In this document: positions 11,054 to 22,479 of the stretch, piece by piece
Layout of the letters: every line of letters starts with the position of its first letter
Position numbering within the stretch: position 1 is the first letter of the stretch
Source: Silurus meridionalis
Lineage: Eukaryota > Chordata > Actinopteri > Siluriformes > Siluridae
NCBI RefSeq assembly: GCF_014805685.1
Contig: NC_060887.1
Coordinates: 37,029,305 to 37,093,304, forward strand
Length of the DNA: 64,000 nucleotides
Direction: 5' to 3'
The notes under the pieces: model-generated
What the model was told of the DNA's origin: nothing
The model's input: the letters and a program-made list of their open reading frames with translations, nothing else
The model's database searches: none
Translations under genes and position numbers: made by a program

Positions 11054-11221
11054 TAGATAAAACATCCCATCACATGCTGTTATATTAATCTAATCAACAA
11101 ATGAGTACATGAGATTGAGCTTTATGTCTGTATTCAGGAGTCTTGTGCTTGCTTATAAGGAAGTGTAATGCAGTTAGACTGTATCCTGCACCACAATGGC
11201 CTGTACCTGTGGGATTAATTA

Positions 11222-11259
<38 letters not shown>
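11222..11259. repeat. (GT)n microsatellite
   Basis: About 17 GT units after 'agtgc', ending in 'ggagg'. Confidence 0.9.
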
Positions 11260-11519
11260 AGGAAGTGCTCGTATTGTTCCGTCGTTAGCTGCTGTGTTAC
11301 GGTTACTCCCCGTGGAGAACCCACAGCGAATAGGAAGAACGTTCGGCACAACATTACCACACTTTCTGTCTTCCATCACAAGTCCACGTTCCCGGAAAAC
11401 ACACACCCGAGCCTCGGAATCATCACGCTAGAGATCCACTGTAAACAACATGCACTGTTTTTCTGTTTCTGAACTGAAAACACACACAATCTTATATCCT
11501 ATCTGATGTATTTATGTCT

Positions 11520-11747
11520 CTTCATTTCATAATAATAATATTATTAGTTAATATTTTATTTTTATTTTGTATCAGGCAGTTAAATCGTTTGTATTATTAC
11601 TATTAGTAGTATTAATAGTATTTTCTACTATTTTGTATTATCATAAATATATAATGATTATCATCATTAGCAATATTAATACTATTATTAGTAGTAGAAG
11701 GAGGATTATTTCATTATCATGAATTGAATGATGATAATGATTAGTAG

Positions 11748-11787
<40 letters not shown>

Positions 11788-12370
11788 ATAGCAGTAGCAA
11801 TAATAATAGTGGTCAATTAAAATTATTTTTTATCATTGTAAATATGATGATAATCAGGATAATAATAACTAATTAAAAATTAACTAAAAATTAAACTATT
11901 ATTAGGAGCAGCTAGAGGAAGTGTTTTATTATTATGAATATGATGATAATGATGATGATGACTATTATTATTATTAGTAGTAGAAGTAAATTTTATTTCT
12001 TTTTTTATTACTATAAATATGATTATAGTAAATATGTAGATGATGATTATTATTATTATTATTAATAGTATTAGTAACAAAATTATGCCTATTATTAAAA
12101 GCAGTAGTAGTTTTTATTGTTTTTAGTAGTAGAAGTAGATTTTATTTCTTTTTTTATTACTATAAATGTAATGATAGTAAATATGTAGATGATGATGATT
12201 ATTATTATTGATATTATTATTAATAATATTATCCCTATTATTAGAAGCAGTAGTAGTTTTTATTATTAATAGTAGTAGATGTAATGGTAAATTTTATTTA
12301 TTTAATTTTTCATTATAATGACATGTACAGCAATTTTAATGATGATGATGATGATGATGATGATGATGTT
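11520..12370. repeat. Cluster of ATT, ATG, TTG and GAT microsatellites
   Basis: A dense AT-rich block with (TTG)14 at 11747-11787 and (GAT)10 at 12338-12368. Blocks near 11960-12080 and 12120-12250 repeat each other ('agtagaagtaaattttattt' / 'agtagaagtagattttattt'), indicating a local duplication of about 150 bp. Nothing coding was recognised from 12370 to 14110 apart from a further (ATT)n tract. Confidence 0.8.
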
Positions 12371-12709
12371 GCTGTACATGTACTATTATTTTTCATTAGT
12401 TGCTTAACCATGTATCAGAAATTGAATGATTATGATGATGCAGTATTGGTGAGGTCCTGTTCTGTGCATCTAATCAGAAGTTTAAAGTCTTAAACTCTGA
12501 GCTACTCTACTGTACTGTACTGTATTCCCGTCCTCAGTATTACCCTCTTATTGATGATCACCTGACCCGTGCCTGTTCTACATTTGTTTGTTTCTGTTAT
12601 TTTAAATAGTTTGTCCATTTTTTATGATAATAAAAAGATATATTGTACTTAGGAAAACAAGGTGGTGTTGTGAATTGTATAGTTGACTCTGTTATAAATA
12701 TATTTCTGC

Positions 12710-12711
<2 letters not shown>

Positions 12712-12755
<44 letters not shown>

Positions 12756-12772
12756 GTTATTATTATTATTAT
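12712..12772. repeat. (ATT)n microsatellite
   Basis: About 20 units of TTA with one interruption. Confidence 0.9.
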
Positions 12773-14107
12773 CAATCCTATAGTCATTATAATTATTATT
12801 AATATTGTTTTTATCATGTTTATTTATTGTACGCTTTGTGTTTAGGGGTGCTGAGGGAAAGAGCTGCTATAGCATAAGTGAAAACAGGAAATAACTTCTT
12901 TCACCAGCGCTCCATAGCATTAGTAGATCCTATAAACTCAGTGTGTATGGTTTTAGACTTTCATTCATGAAATGGTGAGCACTTGGTGTGGTATAAGAAA
13001 AATAAAACACCTGCAGGAAGCCTAAATATACGTTATATAACTATAGTATAAAACCAGCATTGGAGATGAGCTTTTAGAGATCACCAGGTCTGGTGGTATT
13101 AGCCAGATAATCTGAGTTTTTGGTTGCATAAGCCAGTCTTTCCATTAAACCCAATAAGCGTTGTTGGGCATCTCCATAGGACAGCGCTGCCCACGGGGAG
13201 GTCATGCGTGCAGGAATTAATTAGCCCTTGCTGGTGGGATTCTCATGCAGCTACAACTGTACATCTGCAGCTATTTTTAGAAACAACCTCCAGCTTATAA
13301 ATACCAGAACATGGATGAGCAGATAGAAAAATCAAAACCTCTGCGTTTACAATCCTCAGAGGAATTTTTTTCTTCACAGTTCCTGGAAGTCTGCTGAGAT
13401 CCCAGGGACATATTTATTATGACTCTCAATACATCACATAAGTGGCCACCTGAAGCACCAGGTTAGGAGATTACAGGAACAAGGGAGTGCAAAGTTTGAC
13501 ACACTTTTTGCAAGTCAATATGCTGAGGATCAAACCAAACCAAAGATCTTTCATTCCACATTATTTGGTCCTATCAGCGTCCAAAGTGTCCAAAGCTACC
13601 CGAGTCCTGTCTCCCTGCCTTACATGCGAGTACAATGCTTTCTGGGACTTTGAGTCTGGTGTCTCCTTCTATGCATTACTTCCTTGCTATAAAAACAATA
13701 CAAACCCCTTATAAAAAGTTTTTTTAACATTCTGATCTGGTCTTCTATTGGTTATGTCTAGTGTGTTCCATACAAACAAGGATCCTTTGGTAACTGGTAG
13801 GTCACATGTTGGTCTACTGGACACGAATAGGAACCATTAGGACGAGTCCACTAATGAATCGTTTTTAATCAAAACAAAGAATCTACTTGTAATGTATTGA
13901 AAATAGTTGGCGATGGTTTGTAGTGGTATCTGTAGTGGAAACCATTATAATTTCTGCAATGTTTATGATGAATGTGAAAGCCGACCAAACAACTACCTAC
14001 TGGTTGTGACGTCAGAGCCACACACCTGTCACAGGTGTTACTACTGTAGTTGGAGGTTAATTATGGTACTGGGTAGTGCGGACTCGAGGCACTGGGTGTG
14101 TTAGGAA

Positions 14108-14119
14108 GCTCACCTGAAG
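14108..14119 (-). other. gpr158: Splice donor of the gpr158-like exon
   Basis: On the minus strand the sequence reads ttcag|gtgagc, a near-consensus 5' splice site. The exon ends in phase 2, matching the FRG junction of the family. Confidence 0.85.
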
Positions 14120-14865
14120 TCAGGCGTCAGTTTCGGCTTCAGGCTGTGAAACGCGCTGGACAAGGTCAGGAGCCAGCGGGGGACGTAACTGCCGGCCTCG
14201 CACTCCAGGAATGGGGCAGACCATTTGGCGTGCGCGTCTTCGACCACGTCGCCGTCGCCACCGTCTCTGCCGCCGCCGGCACCGCGACGCGTCTCGCGCG
14301 CGTGCGCGTGATACCACTCGGTGTCGGGGGTCTCGTCGCGGAGGAGGTCGGGGGCCGACGCAGACAGGTCCTGCAGAGCGATCTCCTGGCCGCGCCGCGT
14401 GGCCTGGAGGAAGACGAAAGAGGAGGAGGAGGAGGCGATGTCGAAGATGACAGCGGCGCGGTGGACCCTTGCGTCGCCGTCCACGACGCTGCGCACGAGC
14501 GCGCGGCACCACTCCAAGTCGCGCGCCGGGCTCCGCTCGCGCCCGCGCTCCCCGAGCAGCGCCCGGAGGAAGCCGGCGGCGTGCGCGAGCACGTGCAACG
14601 CGCGGCGGGCGGCGGGCGGCGGGTGCGCGCGCCCGGCCCGCAGCGCGCTCAGCTCGTACCTGCCGGTGCAGTTGGCGCGCTCGAGCGCCGACGGGTCGCC
14701 CGTGTGCAGAAACGCAGCCACCACCCGGGGCAGCTGCTGATGCTGATGCTGATGCTGGAGCTGATGAAGCCGACGAGGCTCGTCCGTTTTCGGTGCCAGA
14801 GCCGAGCAGTGCGCGCCCACAACGAAGCCCACCTGCAGCAGCAGCGACAGTCCGATCACCGCCAT
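14114..14865 (-). CDS. gpr158: GPR158-like orphan class C receptor, first coding exon
   Basis: This encodes the N-terminal 250 residues of a GPR158-type receptor, a neuronal plasma-membrane protein known in mammals as a metabotropic glycine receptor that holds an RGS7-Gbeta5 complex. A hydrophobic signal peptide (residues about 1-19) is followed by a His/Gln run at about 34-44. Family matches are HTGDPSALERANCTGRYEL (about 54-72, with an N-glycosylation site), DLEWCRALVRSVVDGDARVH, VFLQATRRGQEIALQDLSAS, DTEWYH, and KWSAPFLECEAGSYVPRWLL near the end. The exon stops after two bases of an Arg codon at the donor cag|gtgagc. The ATG at 14865 sits right before the signal peptide; a GTG precedes it. 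GPR179 is the close paralogue; the ASAPDLL, TEWYH and GSY stretches favour GPR158. Later exons must lie below position 1 or were missed. Fish often have two gpr158 copies; I cannot say which this is. Confidence 0.87.
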
Positions 14866-14900
14866 CACAGCCGCCTCTCAAACCTGCGCGAGCTTCACCG
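14130..14900. promoter_or_regulatory. CpG island over gpr158-like exon 1
   Basis: GC content rises sharply against the AT-rich surroundings, and CpG is dense (runs such as 'gcgcgcgcccggcc', 'ctcgcgcgcgtgcgcgtg'). This is the usual signature of an unmethylated promoter/first exon region. The 5' UTR and promoter should lie at about 14866-15110; no TATA box was recognised there. Confidence 0.7.
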
Positions 14901-15109
14901 TCCTGATGCTTCTTCACCCTTCACCGATGCATCTCCTCTTTTTCGATGTCCTCCTGCACCTGTAGAGGTTCTTTTCCCACCCGACCTCCTGTTCTTGCTC
15001 GTGTCGGTGTTTCCCCCTCTCCTCTAAACACACCGATCTCACACTGGTCTCGCTTGATGCTGTGTTTTGTGGTCTGATCTTAGAACAGCACTCAGCTTCG
15101 TTTTGGTTC

Positions 15110-15900
15110 AGATCATGTGCAGATGAGATCCATGCGGGGCGACCAGACGGATTTATGTCTCCTGCTCGGTAGAAGAAAAAAATTTATAGAGAGAAAATAT
15201 AATTCAATTCTTTATTGGCTCCGGATCCGCACAAACACATCACACACTCCGCCCTCCTCTGAGCAGTGTTCAGTTACAGCCCTGAAAACAGCAGCACACA
15301 CCGATGCCCGAGTAAACCCCGCCCCCGGAGTAATCTGATTGGCTAGCCTTGACGCGCCCCAGCTTGATGCCTGTGTGGATAAGTCACCTGTCAATTATCC
15401 CAACGGCGCTGTCCAGCAGAGCATGGTGCTGAACTAAACCCAATCAAATAATCAATTAAATCTTCATAGGTGTCCTTTATAGGCACACAAATTCCGAATG
15501 CTGGCCGCACAACATTATTGGCACCCCTCTATCACATCCATCTCATCACTGGATCTTATAAAACAGCGCTCCCCGAACGTTTTTGCACCAGTTTCACACA
15601 CAACAATTTTTCCACGGTGTCACGCATATAACATTACTACTATACATGTTCTACGATGTAATTATTAATTACATTATTGCAAATATCATGACAATGTAAC
15701 TCAACTCACCATAAGACAGAATCAGTGCAAGCTTAATTTTTGAAACATAAAAAAACATCTAATGTGACAGAAACAAGTGCAGAAAAGTCTAAGATCTGCA
15801 GGGTGTTTTATTTTTTTTAAAACGGCTACTTAGACTTTTGCAAAAGTCAATCAAATTATTTTTTTTTTTTCAGTGTGCCCCCCTGTTATAAAGGTAAAGG
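15110..15900. other. Intergenic stretch with no recognised gene
   Basis: AT-rich DNA with short poly(T) runs near 15811 and 15861. No exon, RNA gene or named repeat was recognised. Confidence 0.5.
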
Positions 15901-15919
15901 TGCTTTTAACCCATTACAT

Positions 15920-16014
15920 GTACATTACAGCACAGTGAAACTCTATCTTGGTGATGTTACAAAGCTGGGGTCAGAGCTCAGCCATGATACAGTGCCCCTG
16001 GAGCACAGAGGATC
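15920..16014 (-). mobile_element. SINE tail fragment (type of 39538), reverse
   Basis: On the plus strand it reads 'acattacagcacagtgaaac', then 'gctggggtcagagctcagcc', 'atgatacagtgcccctggag'. This is the reverse complement of the 3' part of the SINE at 39538. Confidence 0.6.
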
Positions 16015-16015
16015 A

Positions 16016-16335
16016 AGCACCATGAAGATATGCTTTACATGGGTTGAAGTGGAAAGTCTCCTGCTATAGAGCTCTGACTTCAACCTTATTAAACACGATG
16101 AATGTGAACACTGACTGCACCCCAGACCTCATCGACTCATCTACATCAGTACCTGACTTTACTAACACCCAAAAATCTCCACAAACACACTCAAAAATCT
16201 AGTGGAACATCTCCCCAGAATAATAAAGTTTACTATAACAGTCAGTAGGGACTAAATGTGGAATGGGATGTTCAAATATAAGCATATATCATACTTATGT
16301 TCAGGTGTCCACAAATTTTGTATAATAACTGCCTT
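16016..16335 (+). mobile_element. CACTATAT-type MITE, truncated
   Basis: Includes 'tgctttacatgggttgaagt', 'ctgactgcaccccagacctc', 'aaatctagtggaacatct' and the end 'ttcaggtgtccacaaatttt'. Same orientation as the copies at 2246 and 63240. Confidence 0.65.
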
Positions 16336-17180
16336 TAGCCATCAAATTGCTGACATCACATCATTGCATTGTTCTTTTTAATGCTTTTGAAAAAGAATTC
16401 TGCAACATCTTTTAACTGTTTGGAGTTTTTATGTAGGGAAACCAATACCTTTAGTCTTCTCTTCAGGAGGTAACATGCTGCTCAGTTGGATTAAGTTCTG
16501 GTAGTTGACTTGTTCTAAAACCTTCCATTTTTAAACTTCTGGTGAAGCCCTTTGTCATTGTGGGAATGTGTTTTCAATCATTATCTTAAAGCACGATAAA
16601 GCTCTTCCCAGTTTGATTGCCATACAGGACGTTTCTATAGACTTCTTAAATAGCTTTGCTGCTACCATCATAAGTGTTATCCTCAATAAAAATGATCCAG
16701 TCATCCAGAAGCTGTATTGCAAACCTCCTCCATTACACAATCACCACCATCCTTGAACAACAAGCTTCTTTAATCGGATCATAAGATCATGAGCAGATCC
16801 TTTCCTTCTTTACACTTTGCGATGTGTGTGAGCTTTGTGTCATTTTCAGAATTGTGATACCTCGAGGCTCATATTCCGTGGAGGTTGAGTACCGATTCTT
16901 ACAGTTTCAAATTAGCTTCCTTCCCCATGGACAGCTCTCTGGTCTTTATGTTGGTTTATCTTTTTTTATGCAGTTTTAATAAGTAAAACCCAGAGATTAA
17001 CCAAAGCGTAGACATATAAAGATATACATTTTTTATTCACTCATTCATTCAAAGTTACTCTTTTATCTGACAAGACACACCTGTGCAACAAGAAGCATCA
17101 GTCATTCACTCGTTCCAATAAAATAAAAAATAAAAATGATTGGCCTTACTTTTCCAATACTTTTGGAGATGACTGTACAG
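16336..17180. mobile_element. Probable decayed DNA transposon
   Basis: The right end 'tccaatacttttggagatga' + 'ctgta' resembles termini of common fish Tc1/mariner elements. The interior has no readable transposase. Class is inferred from the end only. Confidence 0.35.
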
Positions 17181-17689
17181 TATACACCAACTGGAACACC
17201 TCCTGTTGTTAATGAACAACACAACAAATAATTTTTACTTCCTGTCAAAAACACTCTTCACTTCCTGTCTATCATGGATTCATTGTATCAGATGATGTAA
17301 TTACTTTTAGCAGAGTAAAAGACCCTTTCATTAGTACTATTTTAACTTAGGTGAAGTAACAGTACCAACACTTGGGTGTATTTTCTGGTTTGCTGCAGTA
17401 TAAATAGTATAGTATATGATTACTCACATGCAATTGCTTAAACACAGTGAAATTGTGGTGTTATAGTATGTAGTATTACGGAGTATTGTGTATTATTCTT
17501 CTACTATACTGTTACTGTTACATTTCTATACTCTGATAGTGGTAACAGTTATTGTACAGGTGTAAAATGTACCCTAAAAATCGTACTTGAGTAAAAGTAT
17601 AAATACCTTACTGCAAAACCTACTCCATTACAAGTTTAAAGTCACACACACTCACACAGAATGCCAAAATAAAACAAAGATCAAACAAG

Positions 17690-17880
17690 TCAAGTCAAGT
17701 CAAGTTTACTTCTATAGGGCTTTTCACAACAGACATTGTCTCAAAGAAGCTTTACAGAAATCAACAGTCAAGGTGAATGGTGTGCATTTATCCCTGATGA
17801 GCAGCCGTGGCGACTGCCAAGTCGGGCAAAAACACAGACAAAAACGATCTTTCAAAAAGGGATCTTCAATTAGCAAATAG
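17690..17880 (+). repeat. Interspersed repeat family B
   Basis: Starts with tandem 'caagtcaagtcaagtcaagt' and continues 'ttctatagggcttttcacaa', 'attgtctcaaagaagcttta', 'ccctgatgagcagccgtggc'. The region 17880-18820 shows no recognised gene. Confidence 0.6.
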
Positions 17881-18823
17881 AATAACTGTATCATGTCGAG
17901 AAGTAGAAGAATCTTTAATATCCAATGAACAAATAAAATGAATGTAAATAATTTTAGATAAAGCAAAAACAAATATTCAGAGCTGACTGTGATTTGATGC
18001 AATAATTTTATTTACCGTCAACAAAAGCTGGTTCTTAAAGTATTGGGAGTTTATTCGAGCTCTTTTTGGACTGAAAAAGGGACCAGCAGTGTTAAAGAAA
18101 TCACTAACGCAGATGTGTTTTGGGGAGTGTTAATGACATCTTTAACCGAATATAGTGGAGTAAAAAGTACAGATATTGAATTATAAATGCAGTTTGGTAG
18201 AAAGTAAAAGTTGCTTATATCTTTGACACTCAGTAAAACTAGACAGTGGCCAAAAAAGTACTTAAGTACAATAACAAAGTACATTTACTCAAACACTTAC
18301 GCATTGTTTATTAAATGTCTTTTTTAAAACCCAAGGCTCTGTTATACAAGGTTTGTAATATAACCAGATAAGATGACAGTCCAACCCAATCCGACCAAGC
18401 CTCAGAGTCAATTCTCTACACAAACCGTTGGCCACAATACAGAGGCACATAGGCGTATCGAAGCACAAGAAGGCTGTACATGTGACAGCTGGAGCTCAGC
18501 TGGATCGGGGTGTGTATCGGTCTCTTGACGTGTTGCTGAAAGTCGTGTTGCAAAGCCACTCTGAAGTTGTGAATCATAGTGCGGTGAGTCATCAGCTCAC
18601 AACTGCTTCTATACAAAAGAAATTATAATGTCTCCATCACAACACACACGCACATTCAATTTCTCTTTTAGAGCCTCAGCAGCACTTATGTGAATACTTG
18701 CCTTGGATGGAGACGTCAGAAAAGCTAAATATGATTGCATCAGTCAGTGCGGCTCTCAGTGTATGATGTCATTCACCTTTCACTGATTGATATACACTAT
18801 TTTCTTACTATATATTCTATACC

Positions 18824-18825
<2 letters not shown>

Positions 18826-18880
<55 letters not shown>
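18826..18880. repeat. (GT)n microsatellite
   Basis: About 27 uninterrupted GT units. Confidence 0.95.
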
Positions 18881-19343
18881 CATATAACACTATATCCTAT
18901 ACAGTGAAATACTCAACGACAGCTTGGTGTCACAGAGCAGAGCTACTGTTCCCAGCCCAGAATGTCTTTCAGTGTGTTATTATTATATCCGAATATTTAC
19001 TACATTTTTATTTCTTTAGGAATACGCAGCACATTTGAATCATTTATAGTTATATTGTTGAACGCCTGCAACACAATTTAGTTCCTGTTTTGACTTTCAA
19101 TATACATTATAGAAGGAGTCTCCAGGGACAGAGGACAAGCTGCTGTTTGTTTGGTTTTTTATTATTGCTTTAGGAAAAAAAAAGAAAAGGAATCAGTGAC
19201 ATGTGTGAGAGAACGACTGGTTATGTCTGCTTTAGTATAAGTGAAAACAGGAAACTAATTTGTGCAACTGCCTTTAGAGGAACTATAAGTAGAAAAAGTA
19301 TGACATGGCGTTTTAATACATAAAATTATCGAATAAAATTGGA

Positions 19344-19471
<128 letters not shown>

Positions 19472-20084
19472 TCCATTCTGTATATTTTCTATTGAATTAC
19501 AACTGTATATAATTAAAAACGTATAATTAAACGTAAAATTGAAATTTGAAAATCACTGAAATTATGGCTTGCCATGAAAAGAATGAGCATTTATTCCTAA
19601 ATGTTGAAGCTGGCCTAATAATAATAAGTGTATATAATTATTAGATTAGTGTATTATAAATCTGAACATGTATGTTCCAGGAGACCTCTTCCTTTCTCGG
19701 CTGCTGTGTAACGTAGACCTGTCGCTGTGGTGCCCATAAAGTTTTATAGACTCATGAATATTTAAAAGGCATTTTGTGCTTTCACATTGCATACAGCAGA
19801 TCCTGAGGACTATACAGCCAAAACATCCATTTACAAAAAGCTAGTCTTGCTCTTTTTTCCTCAAGTCCTTCCTCCATCCCCCAGGAGAGGTCTTGGTTTC
19901 ATCAGCGTCAGATTGTCCTACAAAATAGCGGTTGGATTTTTTTCCGTGGCCCAGCAATCAGAGATCCTGCATCAGACTCGATTATAAATGAGGTACGGAT
20001 CTCATGGTTGCTGCTAAAGAATGCAGAAATGACAAAGTCCCTGAAAAACACCTCGTCTTTTTATACACTTTTAAAAATAAATGT

Positions 20085-20740
20085 GCCGGGGAAAACCAAG
20101 CAGGGGTTGTTTTTCACAGCAATGCTGTAGAAATATTTATGGACCGACAAAAGAACCTTTTAGTAAATGGTCCTTAAAGAAAAGTGCCATAAATAACCTT
20201 TAAAGAACTGTAAAGTTCTTTGTTGAGATGTATGGTTCTGTGAACATTAATGGCACCTTTTCATTGCTCTGCAGATAATTAAAAATAAAAATGTAAGTTC
20301 CTGACACTTGATAATCTCAAATGCTGATCATATATTATCTCAAATAAATCAGTTCACTAACCTTGGACTGAATAGGTTGGAACCTTTTCTACAAAGAACA
20401 AAGAAAAGGTTCCTTATGGCACTCTAAAAAATGAAAGTGCCAGGAATCAACAAAAAAAAAACCAGGATTTTTCCCAGCAGTGTGATAAACAAAACATTTC
20501 TGGTTCCCAAAAAAGAACCTTTCTAAAGGTGTATGGTTTTCAGAAGAACCTTTAACATTCATGCAACCTTTCTATCAGGTTTCCAAAAGGGTCTTTGTAG
20601 TGGGGAAAAATGTTCTTCAAACTAAATAATCTCAAATGCTGATCAAAAATTGTATTATATAAGGCAGTTCACTAAACTAGACTGAATCGGTCGGAACCAA
20701 AAGACATTTTTATGGAATAAAAATAAAGGTGCCAGGAAAA
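20085..20740 (+). repeat. Diverged tandem duplication, unit about 320 bp
   Basis: Two copies run from 'gtgccgggg'/'gtgccaggaa' to a shared block: 'aatctcaaatgctgatcata' at about 20326 and 'aatctcaaatgctgatcaaa' at about 20630, each followed by 'cagttcactaa', 'actgaat' and 'ggttggaacc'/'ggtcggaacc'. A third 'gtgccagga' starts at about 20730. Many short 'aagaacctttt' motifs recur. Origin unknown; no coding content. Confidence 0.6.
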
Positions 20741-20879
20741 AACAAAAATATTTGCCACCCATGACCCACCATTTTGCAGTTTGAAATGTATTTGCACACA
20801 TTTTAACCTGCCACCAACTGCTGCTATACAGAAGTGTAGTTCAGTTTGGACAGTTGTTTTTTTTTTTGCAGTAGGAATG

Positions 20880-21665
20880 ACAGACTGGTTCAAGGTGAAG
20901 GTGGAACTGCACCAAGGATCGGCTCTGAGCCCTTTTCCTGTTTGCAGTGGTGATGGACAGGTTAACTGTTGACGAGGTCAGACAGGAGTCTCCCTGGACT
21001 ATGATGTTTGCAGATTATATTGTGATTTGTAGTGAAAGTAGGAAGCAGGTTGAGAAGAGCCTGGAGAGGTGGAGGTAAGTGCTGGAGAGAAGGGGAATGA
21101 AAGCAGTAGAAGTAAGACAGAGTACATGTGTGTGAATGAGAGGGAGGGCAGTGGAGGGGTGTGGTTGCAGGGAGAAGAGGTGGAGAAGGTGGAGGAGTTT
21201 AGGAACCTGGGGTCAACAGTGCAAAGTAATGGAGAGTGTTAGAGAAGTGAAGAAAAGAGTGCAGGCAGGGTGGAGTGGGTGGAGAAGAGTGATAGCAGGA
21301 GTGATTTGTGATAGTAGGGTATCTGTGAGAGTGAAAGGGAAAGTTTATAGGACTGTGGTGAGACCTGAGATGTTGTATGGTTCAGAGACAGTGGCATTGA
21401 GTAAAAGACAGGAAGTGGAGCTGGAGGTAGCAGAGATAAATATGTTGAGGTTTTCGTTGGGAGAGATGAGGATGGACAGGATTAGAAATTAGTTTATAAG
21501 AAGAACAGCGCATGTAGGACGTTTTGGAGACAAGAGATTGAGATTGTTTGGGCATGTGCAGAGGAGGAAAAGAGGAAGACCAAGAAGGAGGTTTATGGAT
21601 GTGGTGAGAGAAGACATGCAGGTGGTTGGTTTGAAAGAGGCAGGGTGATGTGGAGACCCTTAGGC
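20880..21665 (+). pseudogene. RTE-like LINE fragment, C-terminal end
   Basis: Broken readings match the 3' end of a fish RTE-like reverse-transcriptase ORF: QGSALSPF, MMFADYIVICSESRKQVEKS (the FADD-type catalytic box altered to FADY), VKKRVQAGWSGWRRVIAGVI, RVKGKVYRTVVRPEMLYGSE, EVAEINMLRFSLGEMRMDRI, RLFGHVQRRKRGRPRRRFMD. It ends 'gtggagacccttaggccct', the family's short 3' UTR. 5'-truncated and frameshifted. The other half of the same family is at 34975. Confidence 0.75.
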
Positions 21666-21669
21666 CCTC

Positions 21670-22270
21670 ATGACTTCTTTGCATTAAGGCTCAATGCATT
21701 CATTTAACAAGTGGATCGCACTTATTTCATTTAATCAGACCTGATTTGGTTCCCATGCACATGCTGTAAATCTGGTGTGCATTTACACCATGTGTGTGTT
21801 ACGTGAATAATGCATATCCAATCCTATGACGATCCAAAAAACTCATCCCACTGAATAATAATAAAACTCAGGAACACTATAAGGCATTATGCAGTAATGC
21901 AGGGTCTATAATGTGTGCATTTCATGCGTGATCGTAATCACATGACTTTCTGAATAAAAAAGTATTAATGAGTGTTAATAACAAACAGCATAGCTTGAGT
22001 TCCTGTACCCATAGGAAGATGTAAGGATCCTGGATATGGTGACCTCTGGTGGTGAAGTATATATATGAAGCAGATAGCTCGATAGACCACGCTAGACCAC
22101 AATAGTTTTATGTTGAAATTATTGTTAATATTCAAATGAAGTAAAATGTTAATACAGTACAGTACTGTATACAAATAATACTATTTTTGGGGTGACGTCT
22201 ATTTATCACGGTTTTTCGTTTATCGGTTGCGGTTTTTGAACATAACCACAGCGATAAACATATATATACC
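21670..22270. other. Intergenic stretch with no recognised gene
   Basis: AT-rich. Only short direct motifs were seen; no repeat family was recognised with confidence. Confidence 0.4.
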
Positions 22271-22271
22271 A

Positions 22272-22475
<204 letters not shown>

Positions 22476-22479
22476 CGGA

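Noticed and set aside
14098..15027. 309-residue plus-strand reading over the CpG island
   Set aside because: It lies opposite the GPR158-like exon and is open only because the DNA is GC-rich and stop-poor. It has no family features, while the minus strand has many.
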